Below, one piece after another: positions 32,615 through 42,008 of a DNA stretch of 64,000 nt. The stretch spans positions 62,001 to 126,000 of the forward strand of contig JAEWLC010000028.1 in the NCBI GenBank assembly GCA_023393475.1, written 5' to 3'. This stretch comes from Pseudomonadota bacterium. Lineage in GTDB: Bacteria; Pseudomonadota; Alphaproteobacteria; Rhizobiales; Devosiaceae. The notes under the pieces were generated by a model, which searched no databases, was not told the origin of the DNA, and was given only the letters and a program-made list of their open reading frames with translations. The number at the start of each line of letters is the position of its first letter. The stretch's first letter is position 1. Position numbers and translations under genes: made by a program.

Positions 32615-33058
32615 TTAGTCGGCGCTCGCCAGCGCGTCGGGGGAGATGGAGGCCGTTACGCCGGTGCCGCAGTTTTCCACCATGGTGTCGGCCACTTCGA
32701 CCAACCGCTCGGCCTGCAACTGGTCGGCAAGGGCCGTGCTGGCGATGCGGATCGCTTCGGGGATCTCGTCGTCGTATTCCGCGCACTGGTCTTCCACGAC
32801 CCAGGGCAACTCGGCCAGCTTCACGACGAGGTCGGTGATGACCTGGTCGGTCTCGGTGCCGGCGGGCTGGGGAATGGCGGCAACAAAGGCACGGGTGGCC
32901 GTTACGCAGATGCCGGCTTCGCGGTCGGCGATCGCGGGGTCATCCGACACGATCTTGCACTCGGCGTAGACTGGCGCGTAGTCGAGCGGGGTCGCCGCCT
33001 CGGCACCGGTGGCAAGTACAATCGCCACAAGGGTGGCTGAAACCGCAAATCTGAACAT
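32615..33058 (-). CDS. Small secreted/periplasmic protein of the polysaccharide cluster
   Basis: 147 residues from the ATG at 33058 (CGAGGT upstream; the open frame upstream is unsupported). A signal peptide 'MFRFAVSATLVAIVLATGAE' cleaved after 'AEA' is followed by a helical acidic domain with four Cys ('AECKIV', 'GICVTA', 'DQCAEY', 'ENCGTG') probably forming two disulfides. Family not recognised. Lies 10 nt before the membrane-anchored gene and 73 nt after the Wzc-like gene. Confidence 0.6.
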   Translation of the reverse strand: MFRFAVSATLVAIVLATGAEAATPLDYAPVYAECKIVSDDPAIADREAGICVTATRAFVAAIPQPAGTETDQVITDLVVKLAELPWVVEDQCAEYDDEIPEAIRIASTALADQLQAERLVEVADTMVENCGTGVTASISPDALASAD

Positions 33059-33131
33059 GTCGTACCTCGGGAGATGGCCCGATATCGGGCACAAACGGGG
33101 CTTGGTCAACCGGATAACGCCGTCCGCTCGA

Positions 33132-35330
33132 TCAACTTGAATAGTAGTCGGCGAACTTGCCCGCGACTCGGCGCGACTGGGCACTCTGGTTGAGCACCGT
33201 GACCATCGGAGTATTGGGACGCACCGACGAGCGCATGGTCGACGCAGCCGACTTGATCTCGGCCTGCGACGTCGCCGCCCACTTTGCCACCAGCACCACC
33301 GCATCGGCGAACCGCGCCATGTAGGCGCCGTCGACGACGGGGCCGAGCGGCGGGGAATCGAGGATGATGATGTCGAAGGACTTGCGAGCAACCTCGATCA
33401 TCGCCTTGAACTTGGGGCCAGTCACCAGTTCCTCGGTCGCCCCCTCGCTCCGCCGCGAACCGACGATCACGTCGAGATGACTCGACTGGTCGACATAGAC
33501 CACCGACTCCAGCGAAGGGCCCTCGCCGGTCGAGAGCAGGAAATCGAGAAGGCCGCGCTGGTTGCCGATGCCGAGCAAACGGTGGAGGCTCGGCTTGCGG
33601 AGGTCGCAGTCGATCAGCAGGGTCGCAACGCCCGAGTGGGCGTAGGCTCGCGCCAGCGACAGCCCGATGGTGCTCTTCCCCTCCCCCGGCAGCGCGGACG
33701 TCACCAGCACCACCTTGCCGCCCTCCACGCCGGGACCGACGCCGCTCACCTGGTCGATGGAAAGCCGGATCTTCCGGACCGCCTCGGAATAAACCGAGAG
33801 CGGCGCGACCTTGATCATCTCGGGGATTGTCGCCGCGCCCTTGAGGTCTTTCTGCCGCGGCACGACCACGACGTCGTTGACCTTGATCAGGTCGCGCATC
33901 TGGTCGGCATCAACCACGCCGCCAATGAGGTTTTCACGCACGAAGGCGGCGGCGACCGCCGCAACCAGCGATCCGATCGTCGCGAGCGCCAGCATCAGCC
34001 CCATATTGGGGAACGAGGGCCGGCGCGGCGGAATGGCCTCGGACACGATGCGGCTGTCGGCGACCTGCAGGTAAGCCTGCGCATCGAGGTCCTTGAGCCG
34101 CGCCAGAAGCGTATCGTACTGGCTCCGCGCGATGCGGGCCGTCTGCTGCAGTTCGTATAGCTCGGTCAGCTGGCCGGAGTTGAGGTCCGAGGTCAGGTCG
34201 GAATTGTAGAGCCTCGTCCTGAGGTCGTCCTCGCTCGCCTGCGCCGTTGCCGAGCGAGCCCGCAGATCGACGACAGCAGCCGTCGCGGTGTTGCGCAGGC
34301 TCTCCTCGATGCCGCGCAATTCGGTGCGCAGGTCGGTCAGTTCCGACGCAGAGCCGCTTTCGACCCGGCGCTGCGTTTCCGCGCGGCGCGCCTCGAGCGC
34401 CTCCAGCGCTTCCGACTGCAGCGAATCAGCCAGCGCACGCCAGTCATTGGACTTGAGGCTCGCATCCGCCGCGGCGAGCGAAGTGGCGAGTTGCTCGCGC
34501 TCGGTGGACAGCGACTTGATCTGCGTCATGAGTTCGGAGAGGTCGGCGCGCCCGCCCGCAGCGGCGATGACCGAAGCATTCTGGTCGATGAAGCGGTCGA
34601 TCGCATCTTCGGACTCGGACACCGCCCTGCCCGCTTCGACGATGCGCGACTGAACAACATCGCGCGACCCTAGAACGGCGTTGATCTTTCCGTCGAGCTG
34701 CGCGGCGATGTAGGTCTTGGCCACAAGGTTGGCGAGCGCTGCCGCCTCGTCGGGATCGGGCGATCGCGCATCGACGGCCACGAGGAAGGTCAGGCCGCGC
34801 CGCGATACCGAAATCGCGCGTTCGAGCTTGTTCAGTACTTCGTCGAGCAATTCCTCGCCGGTCGGCGCCTGATACTCCCGCATGCCGACCGCATCGAGCA
34901 GCGAGGCCAGCCAGCTGGGCTGTGGCGCGAAGGAGCCCTCGTTCAAGAGGTTGCCGTCGCGTATCGCCCGCAGCAGCACGGCATCGGATTTCGCCAGTTC
35001 GACCTCGCCCTCCACCCGACCGCTGTCGGACGCCGAGCCGGGCAGTTCCGCGGTCGGATCGAGCAGGTTCTTCTGCGAAGGGTCGATCTGCACCAGGGCG
35101 GTGCTCGTGAAGTCGGGCCTCAACGAGAAGATCATCAGGGTCGACGCAACGAGCAGCACCACGAACACTGCGAGGATCAGCGCGAACTGTCGCTTCAGCG
35201 GGCCGAAAACTGCACGAAGATCAAGCTGGCGGTCGTCCAAGGCGGTAGTCTCCAAGCGATGCAGAACGGCGCATCCAATCAGGGCTACTGCGGCCAGCCA
35301 TCGCCCCGATTTGTTTACGCTTCCAATCAC
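33132..35330 (-). CDS. Polysaccharide co-polymerase/tyrosine autokinase (Wzc/ExoP-like)
   Basis: Up to 732 residues with GTG at 35330; TTG starts near 35255 or 35240 would remove about 25-30 doubtful residues. N-terminal Wzz-type domain with membrane helix 'LILAVFVVLLVASTLMIFSL', a long periplasmic coiled coil, and a second helix near residue 440 ('MLALATIGSLVAAVAAAFVR'). The BY-kinase domain follows: Walker A 'SALPGEGKSTIGLSLARA', A' 'TLLIDCDLRKPSLHRLLG', B 'IIILDSPPLGP'. It controls chain length and export through autophosphorylation. The C-terminus has only two adjacent Tyr ('DYYSS') instead of the usual Tyr cluster. Confidence 0.88.
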   Translation of the reverse strand: MIGSVNKSGRWLAAVALIGCAVLHRLETTALDDRQLDLRAVFGPLKRQFALILAVFVVLLVASTLMIFSLRPDFTSTALVQIDPSQKNLLDPTAELPGSASDSGRVEGEVELAKSDAVLLRAIRDGNLLNEGSFAPQPSWLASLLDAVGMREYQAPTGEELLDEVLNKLERAISVSRRGLTFLVAVDARSPDPDEAAALANLVAKTYIAAQLDGKINAVLGSRDVVQSRIVEAGRAVSESEDAIDRFIDQNASVIAAAGGRADLSELMTQIKSLSTEREQLATSLAAADASLKSNDWRALADSLQSEALEALEARRAETQRRVESGSASELTDLRTELRGIEESLRNTATAAVVDLRARSATAQASEDDLRTRLYNSDLTSDLNSGQLTELYELQQTARIARSQYDTLLARLKDLDAQAYLQVADSRIVSEAIPPRRPSFPNMGLMLALATIGSLVAAVAAAFVRENLIGGVVDADQMRDLIKVNDVVVVPRQKDLKGAATIPEMIKVAPLSVYSEAVRKIRLSIDQVSGVGPGVEGGKVVLVTSALPGEGKSTIGLSLARAYAHSGVATLLIDCDLRKPSLHRLLGIGNQRGLLDFLLSTGEGPSLESVVYVDQSSHLDVIVGSRRSEGATEELVTGPKFKAMIEVARKSFDIIILDSPPLGPVVDGAYMARFADAVVLVAKWAATSQAEIKSAASTMRSSVRPNTPMVTVLNQSAQSRRVAGKFADYYSS

Positions 35331-35433
35331 ATTGTCAGGGCCGCCGCCACATTAGGGTGGCCGCTTAGTAAATTGCCGCTAATAGAAGATTCGATGGCGT
35401 GGCCGTATTGGGCCGGCCCATCAAGGGTTATCG

Positions 35434-36834
35434 ATGGCCAAGCTGGTGGCACTGCTATCCTACGCTTACCAGGCGCTTCTGGCGTTCGGATCGCTGCTGG
35501 TCATCGCGCATCTGCTCACGGCGGCCGACTACACGGTCTATTCCCTGTTCATGGCCACCACGCAGCTCGCCGCGATCGCTGCATTCGAGTGGATCCGGTT
35601 TGCGTGCTCGCGCTTCTATCCCGGTCCAGACGGCGTCTCCGAGGCGCTGCAGCGGGGCACGATGCAGCGCGAGTTCGCGGCGAGCATGGGGATTTGTGCA
35701 CTCTTCGCAGCGTTTGCCGCTCTGGCCGGCCCCGTGTCTCCGCTTCTCGCCGCCCTTGGCCTCATCGTCGTCGTCCTCCAGGGCTGGACCGACCTGCACC
35801 TCACCATGCTGCGGTTCCGACACCAGTTCACCGCCTTCTCTTCCCTGCAGGGCCTCCGCGCCACGGCTTTGGCTGTCGGCTCGGTTGTCGGAGCGATGTC
35901 GCTGCACACGGTGGAAGGCGCGGCGGCGGGCCTCGCCACGGGCTATGTGCTCATGTCCATCGTTGCCGTCGCCGTCGACCGCCGGGCCGATCGCGCCGCC
36001 GGCCGATGGGATGCGGCGACGGTCCGGCAGCACCTCCACTATGGCAGCGTTTCGGCCGGGGCGTCGGTGCTCGGCCTCGTCGCGCCGCTTGGCCTCCGCC
36101 TCATCCTGCAAGGCACATTCGGGCCCGCGGCGGCGGGCGCACTGCTCGCCATCGACCTGCTGCAGCGCCCGTTCGTGCTGGTGATTTCGGCCGTCCAGGG
36201 TGTTCAATACCCGGTAGTGGTGCGGTCCTACGACGGCAGCGAGCCCGGTTTCGAGCTGCATCTCGGGCGCTACTATGCCCTGCTCGTATCGCTGGCCCTG
36301 CTCACGGCCGGCGGCGTCGCCGCTATCCTGCCGCTCGTTGCGGGCTGGCTCGTGGCCGAGGACATGCGCCCCGCCTTCATTGCCACCGCCCCCGCCGTGC
36401 TCATCGTCTTCCTCATGCGGGCCACGACACAGAACGTCCTCGCAACGCCTGCACATCTACTGAAACGCATGCGCATAATCACGCTCCTCGCCGTTAGCGA
36501 TGCCGCGCTGCTCAACCTCTCAGCGGGGACCGGCGCGGCGTTGCCGGGCGCCACGCTGGCCTCCGTCTGCCTCGCCGCCGCCGTCGGATCGGTGATCTAC
36601 GCCGTCGCCGGACTCGTCACCCTGCGCGCCCTGCCCTTCAGCCTGGTGACGAAGCCCGTGCTCCCGGCGCTCGTGGCAATCGTCGCCTGCCTCGCGATTT
36701 CCGCATCGACCTGGACGCTGGTCGGCGCGCTCTGGTCGATGGCCATCGGCAGTGTGCTCGGCGTGCTTTCGCTGTGGCTGCTCTATGTCGAGTATCGACC
36801 TAACCGAACGGCGGGCCTCGATGTCGCTGGATGA
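35434..36834 (+). CDS. Wzx-like lipid-linked repeat-unit flippase
   Basis: 466 residues with about 12-14 hydrophobic helices evenly spread and the N-terminal 'MAKLVALLSYAYQALLAFGS' typical of the polysaccharide transporter (MOP superfamily). It moves undecaprenyl-linked repeat units across the inner membrane. It opens the plus-strand half of the polysaccharide cluster and is divergent from the Wzc-like gene. The next gene starts inside its last codons. Confidence 0.75.
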   Translation: MAKLVALLSYAYQALLAFGSLLVIAHLLTAADYTVYSLFMATTQLAAIAAFEWIRFACSRFYPGPDGVSEALQRGTMQREFAASMGICALFAAFAALAGPVSPLLAALGLIVVVLQGWTDLHLTMLRFRHQFTAFSSLQGLRATALAVGSVVGAMSLHTVEGAAAGLATGYVLMSIVAVAVDRRADRAAGRWDAATVRQHLHYGSVSAGASVLGLVAPLGLRLILQGTFGPAAAGALLAIDLLQRPFVLVISAVQGVQYPVVVRSYDGSEPGFELHLGRYYALLVSLALLTAGGVAAILPLVAGWLVAEDMRPAFIATAPAVLIVFLMRATTQNVLATPAHLLKRMRIITLLAVSDAALLNLSAGTGAALPGATLASVCLAAAVGSVIYAVAGLVTLRALPFSLVTKPVLPALVAIVACLAISASTWTLVGALWSMAIGSVLGVLSLWLLYVEYRPNRTAGLDVAG

Positions 36835-37873
36835 TCCCGCCGCCAGTGTGGTGATGAATGGCCGCATCCTCGCGGTGCAGTCGAACGGACAGAAGCGCGT
36901 GGCGCAGGAGACATCCCGCGCACTGGGGCTACGCATCATCATGCCGCCACCGGGGATCGTGTCCGGAGTGAAGGGGCATCTGTGGGAACAGACATCGCTG
37001 CCCGCGCAGTTGCGTGGGGCCCCGCTCTGGTCGCCATCCACATCGGCGCCGGTGTTCTACCGCAACCAGGTGATCACGGTTCACGATCTCGCATTCGTCG
37101 ACGTCCCCCAGTATTTCAGCCGCTCATTCACGCTGCTCTATCGCACCATCGTGCGCTTCGCCGCGCATTCCGCCCGCCACCTCGTCGCCGTATCGGAGTT
37201 CTCCCGCCGGCGCATCATTGAGGAATACGGGGTGCGCCCCGAACGCGTCACACGCATCTATCCCGGCGTCTCGGCCGGCTATCACCCGCGCCCTGCTGCA
37301 GAGCAGTCGGCCATCCGGCAGTTACTCGGCATCGGCGACGCGCCCTATCTCGTCGCGATGGCGCTCAACGATCCGCGCAAAAACCTGCCGGCGATCATCG
37401 AAGCGTGGCGCTCGCTCGGCACGATGCGCCACGGCGCGCGGCTAGTCTTCTTCGGCCGGGGCGCAAATCCCAGGGCCTTCGCGCAATCCTCATCCGACAC
37501 TGGCCTCCCCAGCGACGACATCGTCGCGGCCGGGGCGCTAACCGACGACCAGGCGGCAGCCCTGCTGACAGGCGCGCACGGCTTCGTCTTCCCCAGCCTC
37601 TATGAAGGCTTCGGCCTCCCCATCGTCGAGGCCTCGGCCTGCGGCACGCCGGTGCTCACCAGCACCATCACATCGATGCCGGAGGTCGCCCCCGCAGGTT
37701 CGCTATTGGTCGATCCCACCAGCACAGCCGCGATCGCCGAGGGAATGGCTGCCCTGCTCGCTGCGACGCCGACGACTGCTCATCGCCGGGCGCTGGTCGA
37801 GACGGCCCGGACCTATTCCTGGACCGATGCCGCCAGCCAATACCGCTCCGTATTCGAGGAGGCGTTCAGTTGA
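36821..37873 (+). CDS. Glycosyltransferase family 4, polysaccharide cluster
   Basis: 350 residues from the ATG at 36821 ('MSLDDPAASVVMNGRILAVQ'); 36785 is an alternative, adding 12 residues. GT-B fold with the GT4 C-terminal signature: 'YLVAMALNDPRKNLPAIIEA' for the donor lobe start and 'VFPSLYEGFGLPIVEASACG' with the E-x7-E motif. Adds one sugar to the lipid-linked repeat unit in the cytoplasm. N-terminal 'VITVHDLAFVDVPQYFSRSF' is common in mannosyl-/rhamnosyltransferases, but the donor cannot be named. Confidence 0.82.
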   Translation: MSLDDPAASVVMNGRILAVQSNGQKRVAQETSRALGLRIIMPPPGIVSGVKGHLWEQTSLPAQLRGAPLWSPSTSAPVFYRNQVITVHDLAFVDVPQYFSRSFTLLYRTIVRFAAHSARHLVAVSEFSRRRIIEEYGVRPERVTRIYPGVSAGYHPRPAAEQSAIRQLLGIGDAPYLVAMALNDPRKNLPAIIEAWRSLGTMRHGARLVFFGRGANPRAFAQSSSDTGLPSDDIVAAGALTDDQAAALLTGAHGFVFPSLYEGFGLPIVEASACGTPVLTSTITSMPEVAPAGSLLVDPTSTAAIAEGMAALLAATPTTAHRRALVETARTYSWTDAASQYRSVFEEAFS

Positions 37874-38988
37874 GATCCCTGCGCGTCGATCTCGTGCTCG
37901 AATCCGGGGGCGGCGGCTCCGGGCGGCATGTCCTCGACCTGTTCGATGGCCTGTTGCGCCGCGGTCACGACGCGCGCCTGGTCCTCTCGATGCTGCGCGC
38001 CGACTCCGCCTTTGCCGAGGAAGTCGCCACCCTGCCGCCCGATCGCGTGATCGACCTGCCGATGCGCCGCTCCGTCGGGCCGGGCGATCTCGGCGCGGGG
38101 CTGGCGCTACGCCGGATATCCAGCGGCCGCGACCTGATTCATGCCCACTCGACCAAGGCCGGCATCGTGGGCGCCATCGCTTCGCCTGGTGGCCTCCCGA
38201 TGGTGCTGACACCGCACGCCTATCGCGGCATGGACGACACGCTCGCGGGTTGGAAAGCGGCGGCCATCGGCCTCGCCGAGCGCACCCTGTCGGCCCCCTA
38301 CCGCCGCATCATCGCGGTTTCGCCGAACGAACTCGACTATGCCCGCGACCGCCTCGGCATCGCCCCGGCTCGGCTCACCTACATTCCCAACGGCATCGAC
38401 GTGGCGAAATGGGCGGCGCTTGCAATGCCCAAGCCGCCGGCCGGCGCGCCCTACACGATCGGCTTCGTCGGTCGCCTCGCCGACCAGAAGAATCCACTCG
38501 CCTTTGTCGAGGTCCTCGCCTGCCTCGTCGGCGCCGGCGAGCCGGTCAAGGCGACGATCGTTGGCGACGGCCCGCTGCTGGGCGACGTCAAATCGCTCGC
38601 CGCCGACCGCGATGTCGCCCACCGGATCAACTTCCGTGGCTGGGTGCGTGGCCCGGAAACGCTCGAAGGGATCGACGTCCTCGTTCACACGAGCAACTAC
38701 GAGTCCCTGCCCTACGGCCTGCTCGAGGCTATGGCCGCCGGCGTCCCGATTGCTCCGGTGGCAAACGCCGGAACGCGCCTGCTGCTGTCCGGCGTCTATC
38801 CCAACCTGCCGTCGCCGAATGCCGCCGAGGCCCTGGCGGAGCAGATCCTGCGGCTGCGCCATGATGTGCGCTACGCCACGGCGACAGCCGAAGCATCGGC
38901 TCGGGTGGTTGCCGGGTACTCGCTCGATAGCATGGTCGACGCCATTGTCGATCTCTACGAACAGGTGATGGAGGCGCAACGTGCGTGA
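37870..38988 (+). CDS. Glycosyltransferase family 4, polysaccharide cluster
   Basis: 372 residues, TTG start overlapping the previous stop (TTGA). N-terminal glycine loop 'VLESGGGGSGRHVLDLFDGL', 'DLIHAHSTKAGIVGAIASPG', and the donor lobe beginning 'YTIGFVGRLADQKNPLAFVE'. The acceptor end 'HTSNYESLPYGLLEAMAAGV' has the E-x7-E motif. Second transferase of the cluster. With only two GT genes plus ExoY here, the repeat unit would be short (about three sugars) unless more genes lie elsewhere. Confidence 0.84.
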   Translation: MRSLRVDLVLESGGGGSGRHVLDLFDGLLRRGHDARLVLSMLRADSAFAEEVATLPPDRVIDLPMRRSVGPGDLGAGLALRRISSGRDLIHAHSTKAGIVGAIASPGGLPMVLTPHAYRGMDDTLAGWKAAAIGLAERTLSAPYRRIIAVSPNELDYARDRLGIAPARLTYIPNGIDVAKWAALAMPKPPAGAPYTIGFVGRLADQKNPLAFVEVLACLVGAGEPVKATIVGDGPLLGDVKSLAADRDVAHRINFRGWVRGPETLEGIDVLVHTSNYESLPYGLLEAMAAGVPIAPVANAGTRLLLSGVYPNLPSPNAAEALAEQILRLRHDVRYATATAEASARVVAGYSLDSMVDAIVDLYEQVMEAQRA

Positions 38989-40279
38989 CCTCACCCTGCT
39001 GCTCTGGATCACCGCCGAAATCGTCGTGGCCGGCAGTTTCCTCTGGGTGCTGATCCGGCACGGCGTGCGCTCGTGGATGCCGGTCTACGGCATGTTCATC
39101 CTCGCGCCGCTCACCATGGCGCCCTTTGCCTATGACGAAGCGAACCGCACGGCCGTTGCTCTCTATTTCGAGACCATCCGCAATTCGATGGACTGGGCCA
39201 TCACACTCACCATGATCGGCCTGGCGCTCTTTGCCCTCGGGCTTCTCGCGGCAGCCACAATCTGGCGCCCTCGCACCGATTCCGGGTTCCTGCCGCAACT
39301 GGTCTCCACCTGGGAACACCAGGTGTGGACGCCGGTCAGCTTCTGGATACTCGTCGGGCTCAGCCTCATGCTGACGGCCGCGCTCGCTGCAGCAGGCGTG
39401 CCCTTCGGCAGCGGGCTGACGGAGGCATTCGCCGGCAGCGGCATCCGGCCGATCATGAACCTGTGGCAGAGCGTCCTGTCGGTCAGCGTGCCGTTCTGCG
39501 TCTGCTACGTGCTCTGGCGGCGCTCGTTCCTCGCCATCCTCGCGGCGGCCCTCGTGGTCGGGGCTTCGTTCTACACCGGGCAACGCACCGTCTCGCTCAT
39601 AAACCTGATCATCGGGGTCTGCGCCTGGCTCGCCTTCCGCAACCAGGGCCGCCTCAGCGTCGGCGGACAGGTCGGGTTCGTCGTTGGCGCGCTGGCGCTG
39701 CTGCTGAGTTCTGCGCTCGTCTATCAGGTCCGAGCTGGTGGCGAGATCGACCTCAGCCTTGCCATCACCTCGTTCTACGGCGATTTCGCCTATGGCAACC
39801 AGTTCTCGGACGTGCGCGATTTCGCCTGGGTGCTGTCCGGCTATGACGGGCAGCCGCTCCACGGCCTCAGCTATCTCGCCGGCGTCGCGAGCCTCTTCCT
39901 CAGCGCCGACTCCCCGCTGCGCGCGGAATATGCCATCGGCCGCTGGACCTTGTGGACTGCGGGCCTCGACACCAACGCGCATGGCGGCTTGCGCATGCCA
40001 TTTTTCGCCGAGCTCTACTTCAACTTCGGCATGCTCGGCCTCGTCATCGTCACGCCGATCCTCGGCTGGCTGACCGCCGCCATCGTCACCACCACCCGCC
40101 GCTACACGCTGACGTTCGGCCGCTCTCCGTCGGCGGAATTGCTTTGCGCGCTGCTGCTGTTCATCGCCCGCGACGTGGTCTTCACCTCGGCGATGTTCCG
40201 CGTCTACGTGGTCGTGGCGCTGTTCGCCGGACTGTGGCTGGTCAACGCCGTTGCCTACCGCAGCCCACGGCACGTCTGA
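38981..40279 (+). CDS. Wzy-like polysaccharide polymerase
   Basis: 432 residues, GTG start 8 nt before the end of the GT gene. About eleven hydrophobic segments separated by short loops and one larger periplasmic loop (about residues 250-335, 'SFYGDFAYGNQFSDVRDFAW'). This is the general plan of oligosaccharide repeat-unit polymerases, whose sequences are poorly conserved. Identity is inferred from topology and from position at the end of a flippase-GT-GT operon. The stop is followed by a dyad at 40293-40321. Confidence 0.65.
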   Translation: MRDLTLLLWITAEIVVAGSFLWVLIRHGVRSWMPVYGMFILAPLTMAPFAYDEANRTAVALYFETIRNSMDWAITLTMIGLALFALGLLAAATIWRPRTDSGFLPQLVSTWEHQVWTPVSFWILVGLSLMLTAALAAAGVPFGSGLTEAFAGSGIRPIMNLWQSVLSVSVPFCVCYVLWRRSFLAILAAALVVGASFYTGQRTVSLINLIIGVCAWLAFRNQGRLSVGGQVGFVVGALALLLSSALVYQVRAGGEIDLSLAITSFYGDFAYGNQFSDVRDFAWVLSGYDGQPLHGLSYLAGVASLFLSADSPLRAEYAIGRWTLWTAGLDTNAHGGLRMPFFAELYFNFGMLGLVIVTPILGWLTAAIVTTTRRYTLTFGRSPSAELLCALLLFIARDVVFTSAMFRVYVVVALFAGLWLVNAVAYRSPRHV

Positions 40280-40292
40280 GGATCCCTGCACC

Positions 40293-40321
40293 TTCCGGAC
40301 CGCATCCGTATCAGTCCGGAA
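40293..40321. promoter_or_regulatory. Inverted repeat between polymerase and halogenase genes
   Basis: TTCCGGAC at 40293-40300 and GTCCGGAA at 40314-40321, 8-bp perfect arms with 13 nt between. There is no T-run after it on the plus strand (AAAATACG follows), which speaks for an operator of the halogenase gene rather than a terminator of the polymerase operon. Confidence 0.35.
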
Positions 40322-40392
40322 AATACGCAAGCCGCCCGCGACGGCTTGATGCCTCCGGTGCGGCCGCTAGATTGCCGATGGGAGGATCTATC

Positions 40393-41934
40393 TTGGCACC
40401 ATCACGCTTTGTCGTGGTCGGCGGCGGCACCGCCGGCTGGATCGCGGCTTTCATCCTGCAGGACAGCATCAGGCGGCTTCAGCTCGATGCGAGCGTGCAT
40501 GTCGTCGAATCCAGCAAGATCCCGACGGTCGGCGTGGGCGAGGCGACGACGGCGGCCTTCCACGTCTTCCTCCGCCACTTCAACATCGACATCTTCGACT
40601 TCATGCGGAGCTGCGAGGCGACCTACAAGCTCGGCATCCGGCACCAGGACTGGCGACGGAAAGGCTACACGTACTACGGCCCGATCGACGACCCGCACCA
40701 AGTGGTGGAGGCGCCCGGCGCGCCATCCGACTACCTCAACGTCTATGCCGTCTCGGTGGGCAAGCCCGTGCAGGACATGCACATGTTCGGCCCCCTGCTC
40801 GAGCGCAAGAAGGCGCCGTGGACGACGAAGGACGACGACAGCCTCCTCGCGCTCGGCCCGTACCTCCCCGCCTATCATTTCGACCAAGCCCTCGTCGGCA
40901 AGTACCTCAAGGCCCACTCGCAGGGCGTCGAGATCGTCGACAACGTGCTGACCGGCGTCGAGCGCGATGCCGAGAGCGGCGATGTCACGGCCATCATCTT
41001 CGAGGACGGCCAGAAGCTCGAGGGCGATTTCTTCATCGACGCGACCGGGTTCAGGAAGCGCCTGATCGTCGGCGAGATGAATGCGCCCTGGATCAGCTAC
41101 CAGCATGAGCTGCCGGTCAACCGCGCCCTGCCCTTCTGGCTGCCGATCGAGGAGGGCGAGGAGATCGCCAACTACACCCGCGCCTGGGCCCAGGAAGCCG
41201 GCTGGATGTGGCAGATCCCCACCCAGTTCCGCTATGGCTGCGGCTATGTCTTTTCCGACGAGTTCCGCACGCCCGACGAGGCGCATGCCGAGATCGAGCA
41301 GGTGCTCGGCCGCAAGGTCGAGGTGCGTGGCGACATCCAGTTCAAGATCGGGCGGCTGGAGAAGGCGTGGATCAACAATGTGGTCGCGGTCGGGCTGTCA
41401 TCGAGCTTCCTCGAGCCGCTGGAATCGACCTCGATCCACGGCACAATCGTCCAGATGATGCTGTTCGGTGGCGAGTACCTGCGCGACCCCAGCACGATGG
41501 GCCAGGAACTGCGCGACCACTACAACGCCCGCGTCGGCCGGCAGGTCGACGACTTCCGCACCTTCGTCAACACGCACTACGTCACCGAGCGCGACGACAC
41601 CCCGTTCTGGCGCGAGGTGCGCGAGCACCGCATCCATCCCGAGACCAAGGAGCGCCTCGCGCGGTGGAAGAAGGAAATGCCGCGGCACGAGCATTTCCCG
41701 CAGTATCTCTCAGGCCTGCCGCACATGGAGACGCAGCTCCACTACCCGGTACTAGACGGCCTCGGCCTCCTCGACCGCAACGTCGCCAAGGCCGAGATGG
41801 CCCGCGACCCGAGCCTCAGGAGTTTTGCCAAATCCACCCACGACGCGCTGGTGAAAGAGTACAAGCAGGCCGCCACCAAGGCGCTGGGGCATGCGGAGTT
41901 CTTGAAGGGGGTGCGGGAGAGAAGGTGGAACTGA
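40393..41934 (+). CDS. Flavin-dependent (tryptophan-halogenase family) halogenase
   Basis: 513 residues from a TTG at 40393, favoured because GGGAGG ends 7 nt upstream; an ATG at 40378 in frame would overlap that site. FAD-binding GxGxxG in 'FVVVGGGTAGW' (residues 6-16). The conserved lysine is K79 in 'CEATYKLGIRHQDW', the same number as the catalytic Lys of PrnA. The WxWxIP motif is 271-276 ('WMWQIP'), and 'FLEPLESTSIHG' carries the catalytic Glu (E344). With FADH2 (from a separate reductase), chloride/bromide and O2 such enzymes make HOX and halogenate an aromatic substrate. No reductase or biosynthetic cluster is adjacent, so the substrate is unknown. Confidence 0.82.
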   Translation: MAPSRFVVVGGGTAGWIAAFILQDSIRRLQLDASVHVVESSKIPTVGVGEATTAAFHVFLRHFNIDIFDFMRSCEATYKLGIRHQDWRRKGYTYYGPIDDPHQVVEAPGAPSDYLNVYAVSVGKPVQDMHMFGPLLERKKAPWTTKDDDSLLALGPYLPAYHFDQALVGKYLKAHSQGVEIVDNVLTGVERDAESGDVTAIIFEDGQKLEGDFFIDATGFRKRLIVGEMNAPWISYQHELPVNRALPFWLPIEEGEEIANYTRAWAQEAGWMWQIPTQFRYGCGYVFSDEFRTPDEAHAEIEQVLGRKVEVRGDIQFKIGRLEKAWINNVVAVGLSSSFLEPLESTSIHGTIVQMMLFGGEYLRDPSTMGQELRDHYNARVGRQVDDFRTFVNTHYVTERDDTPFWREVREHRIHPETKERLARWKKEMPRHEHFPQYLSGLPHMETQLHYPVLDGLGLLDRNVAKAEMARDPSLRSFAKSTHDALVKEYKQAATKALGHAEFLKGVRERRWN

Positions 41935-41950
41935 AAGGTCGGCGCCGAAG

Positions 41951-41981
41951 CAAAAACCCCCGCAGCTTCACGCTGCGGGGG
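41951..41981 (-). terminator. Intrinsic terminator of the CHGV-type GH4 gene
   Basis: On the minus strand CCCCCGCAGC, a 5-nt loop, GCTGCGGGGG, then TTTTTG: a 10-bp GC-rich stem followed by a T-run, 28 nt after the GH4 stop. It also lies 23 nt after the halogenase stop and the stem could act in that direction too, but the T-run is on the minus side only. Confidence 0.85.
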
Positions 41982-42008
41982 ATAGTCGGGAGGTAACTCT
42001 TTCGTCGC

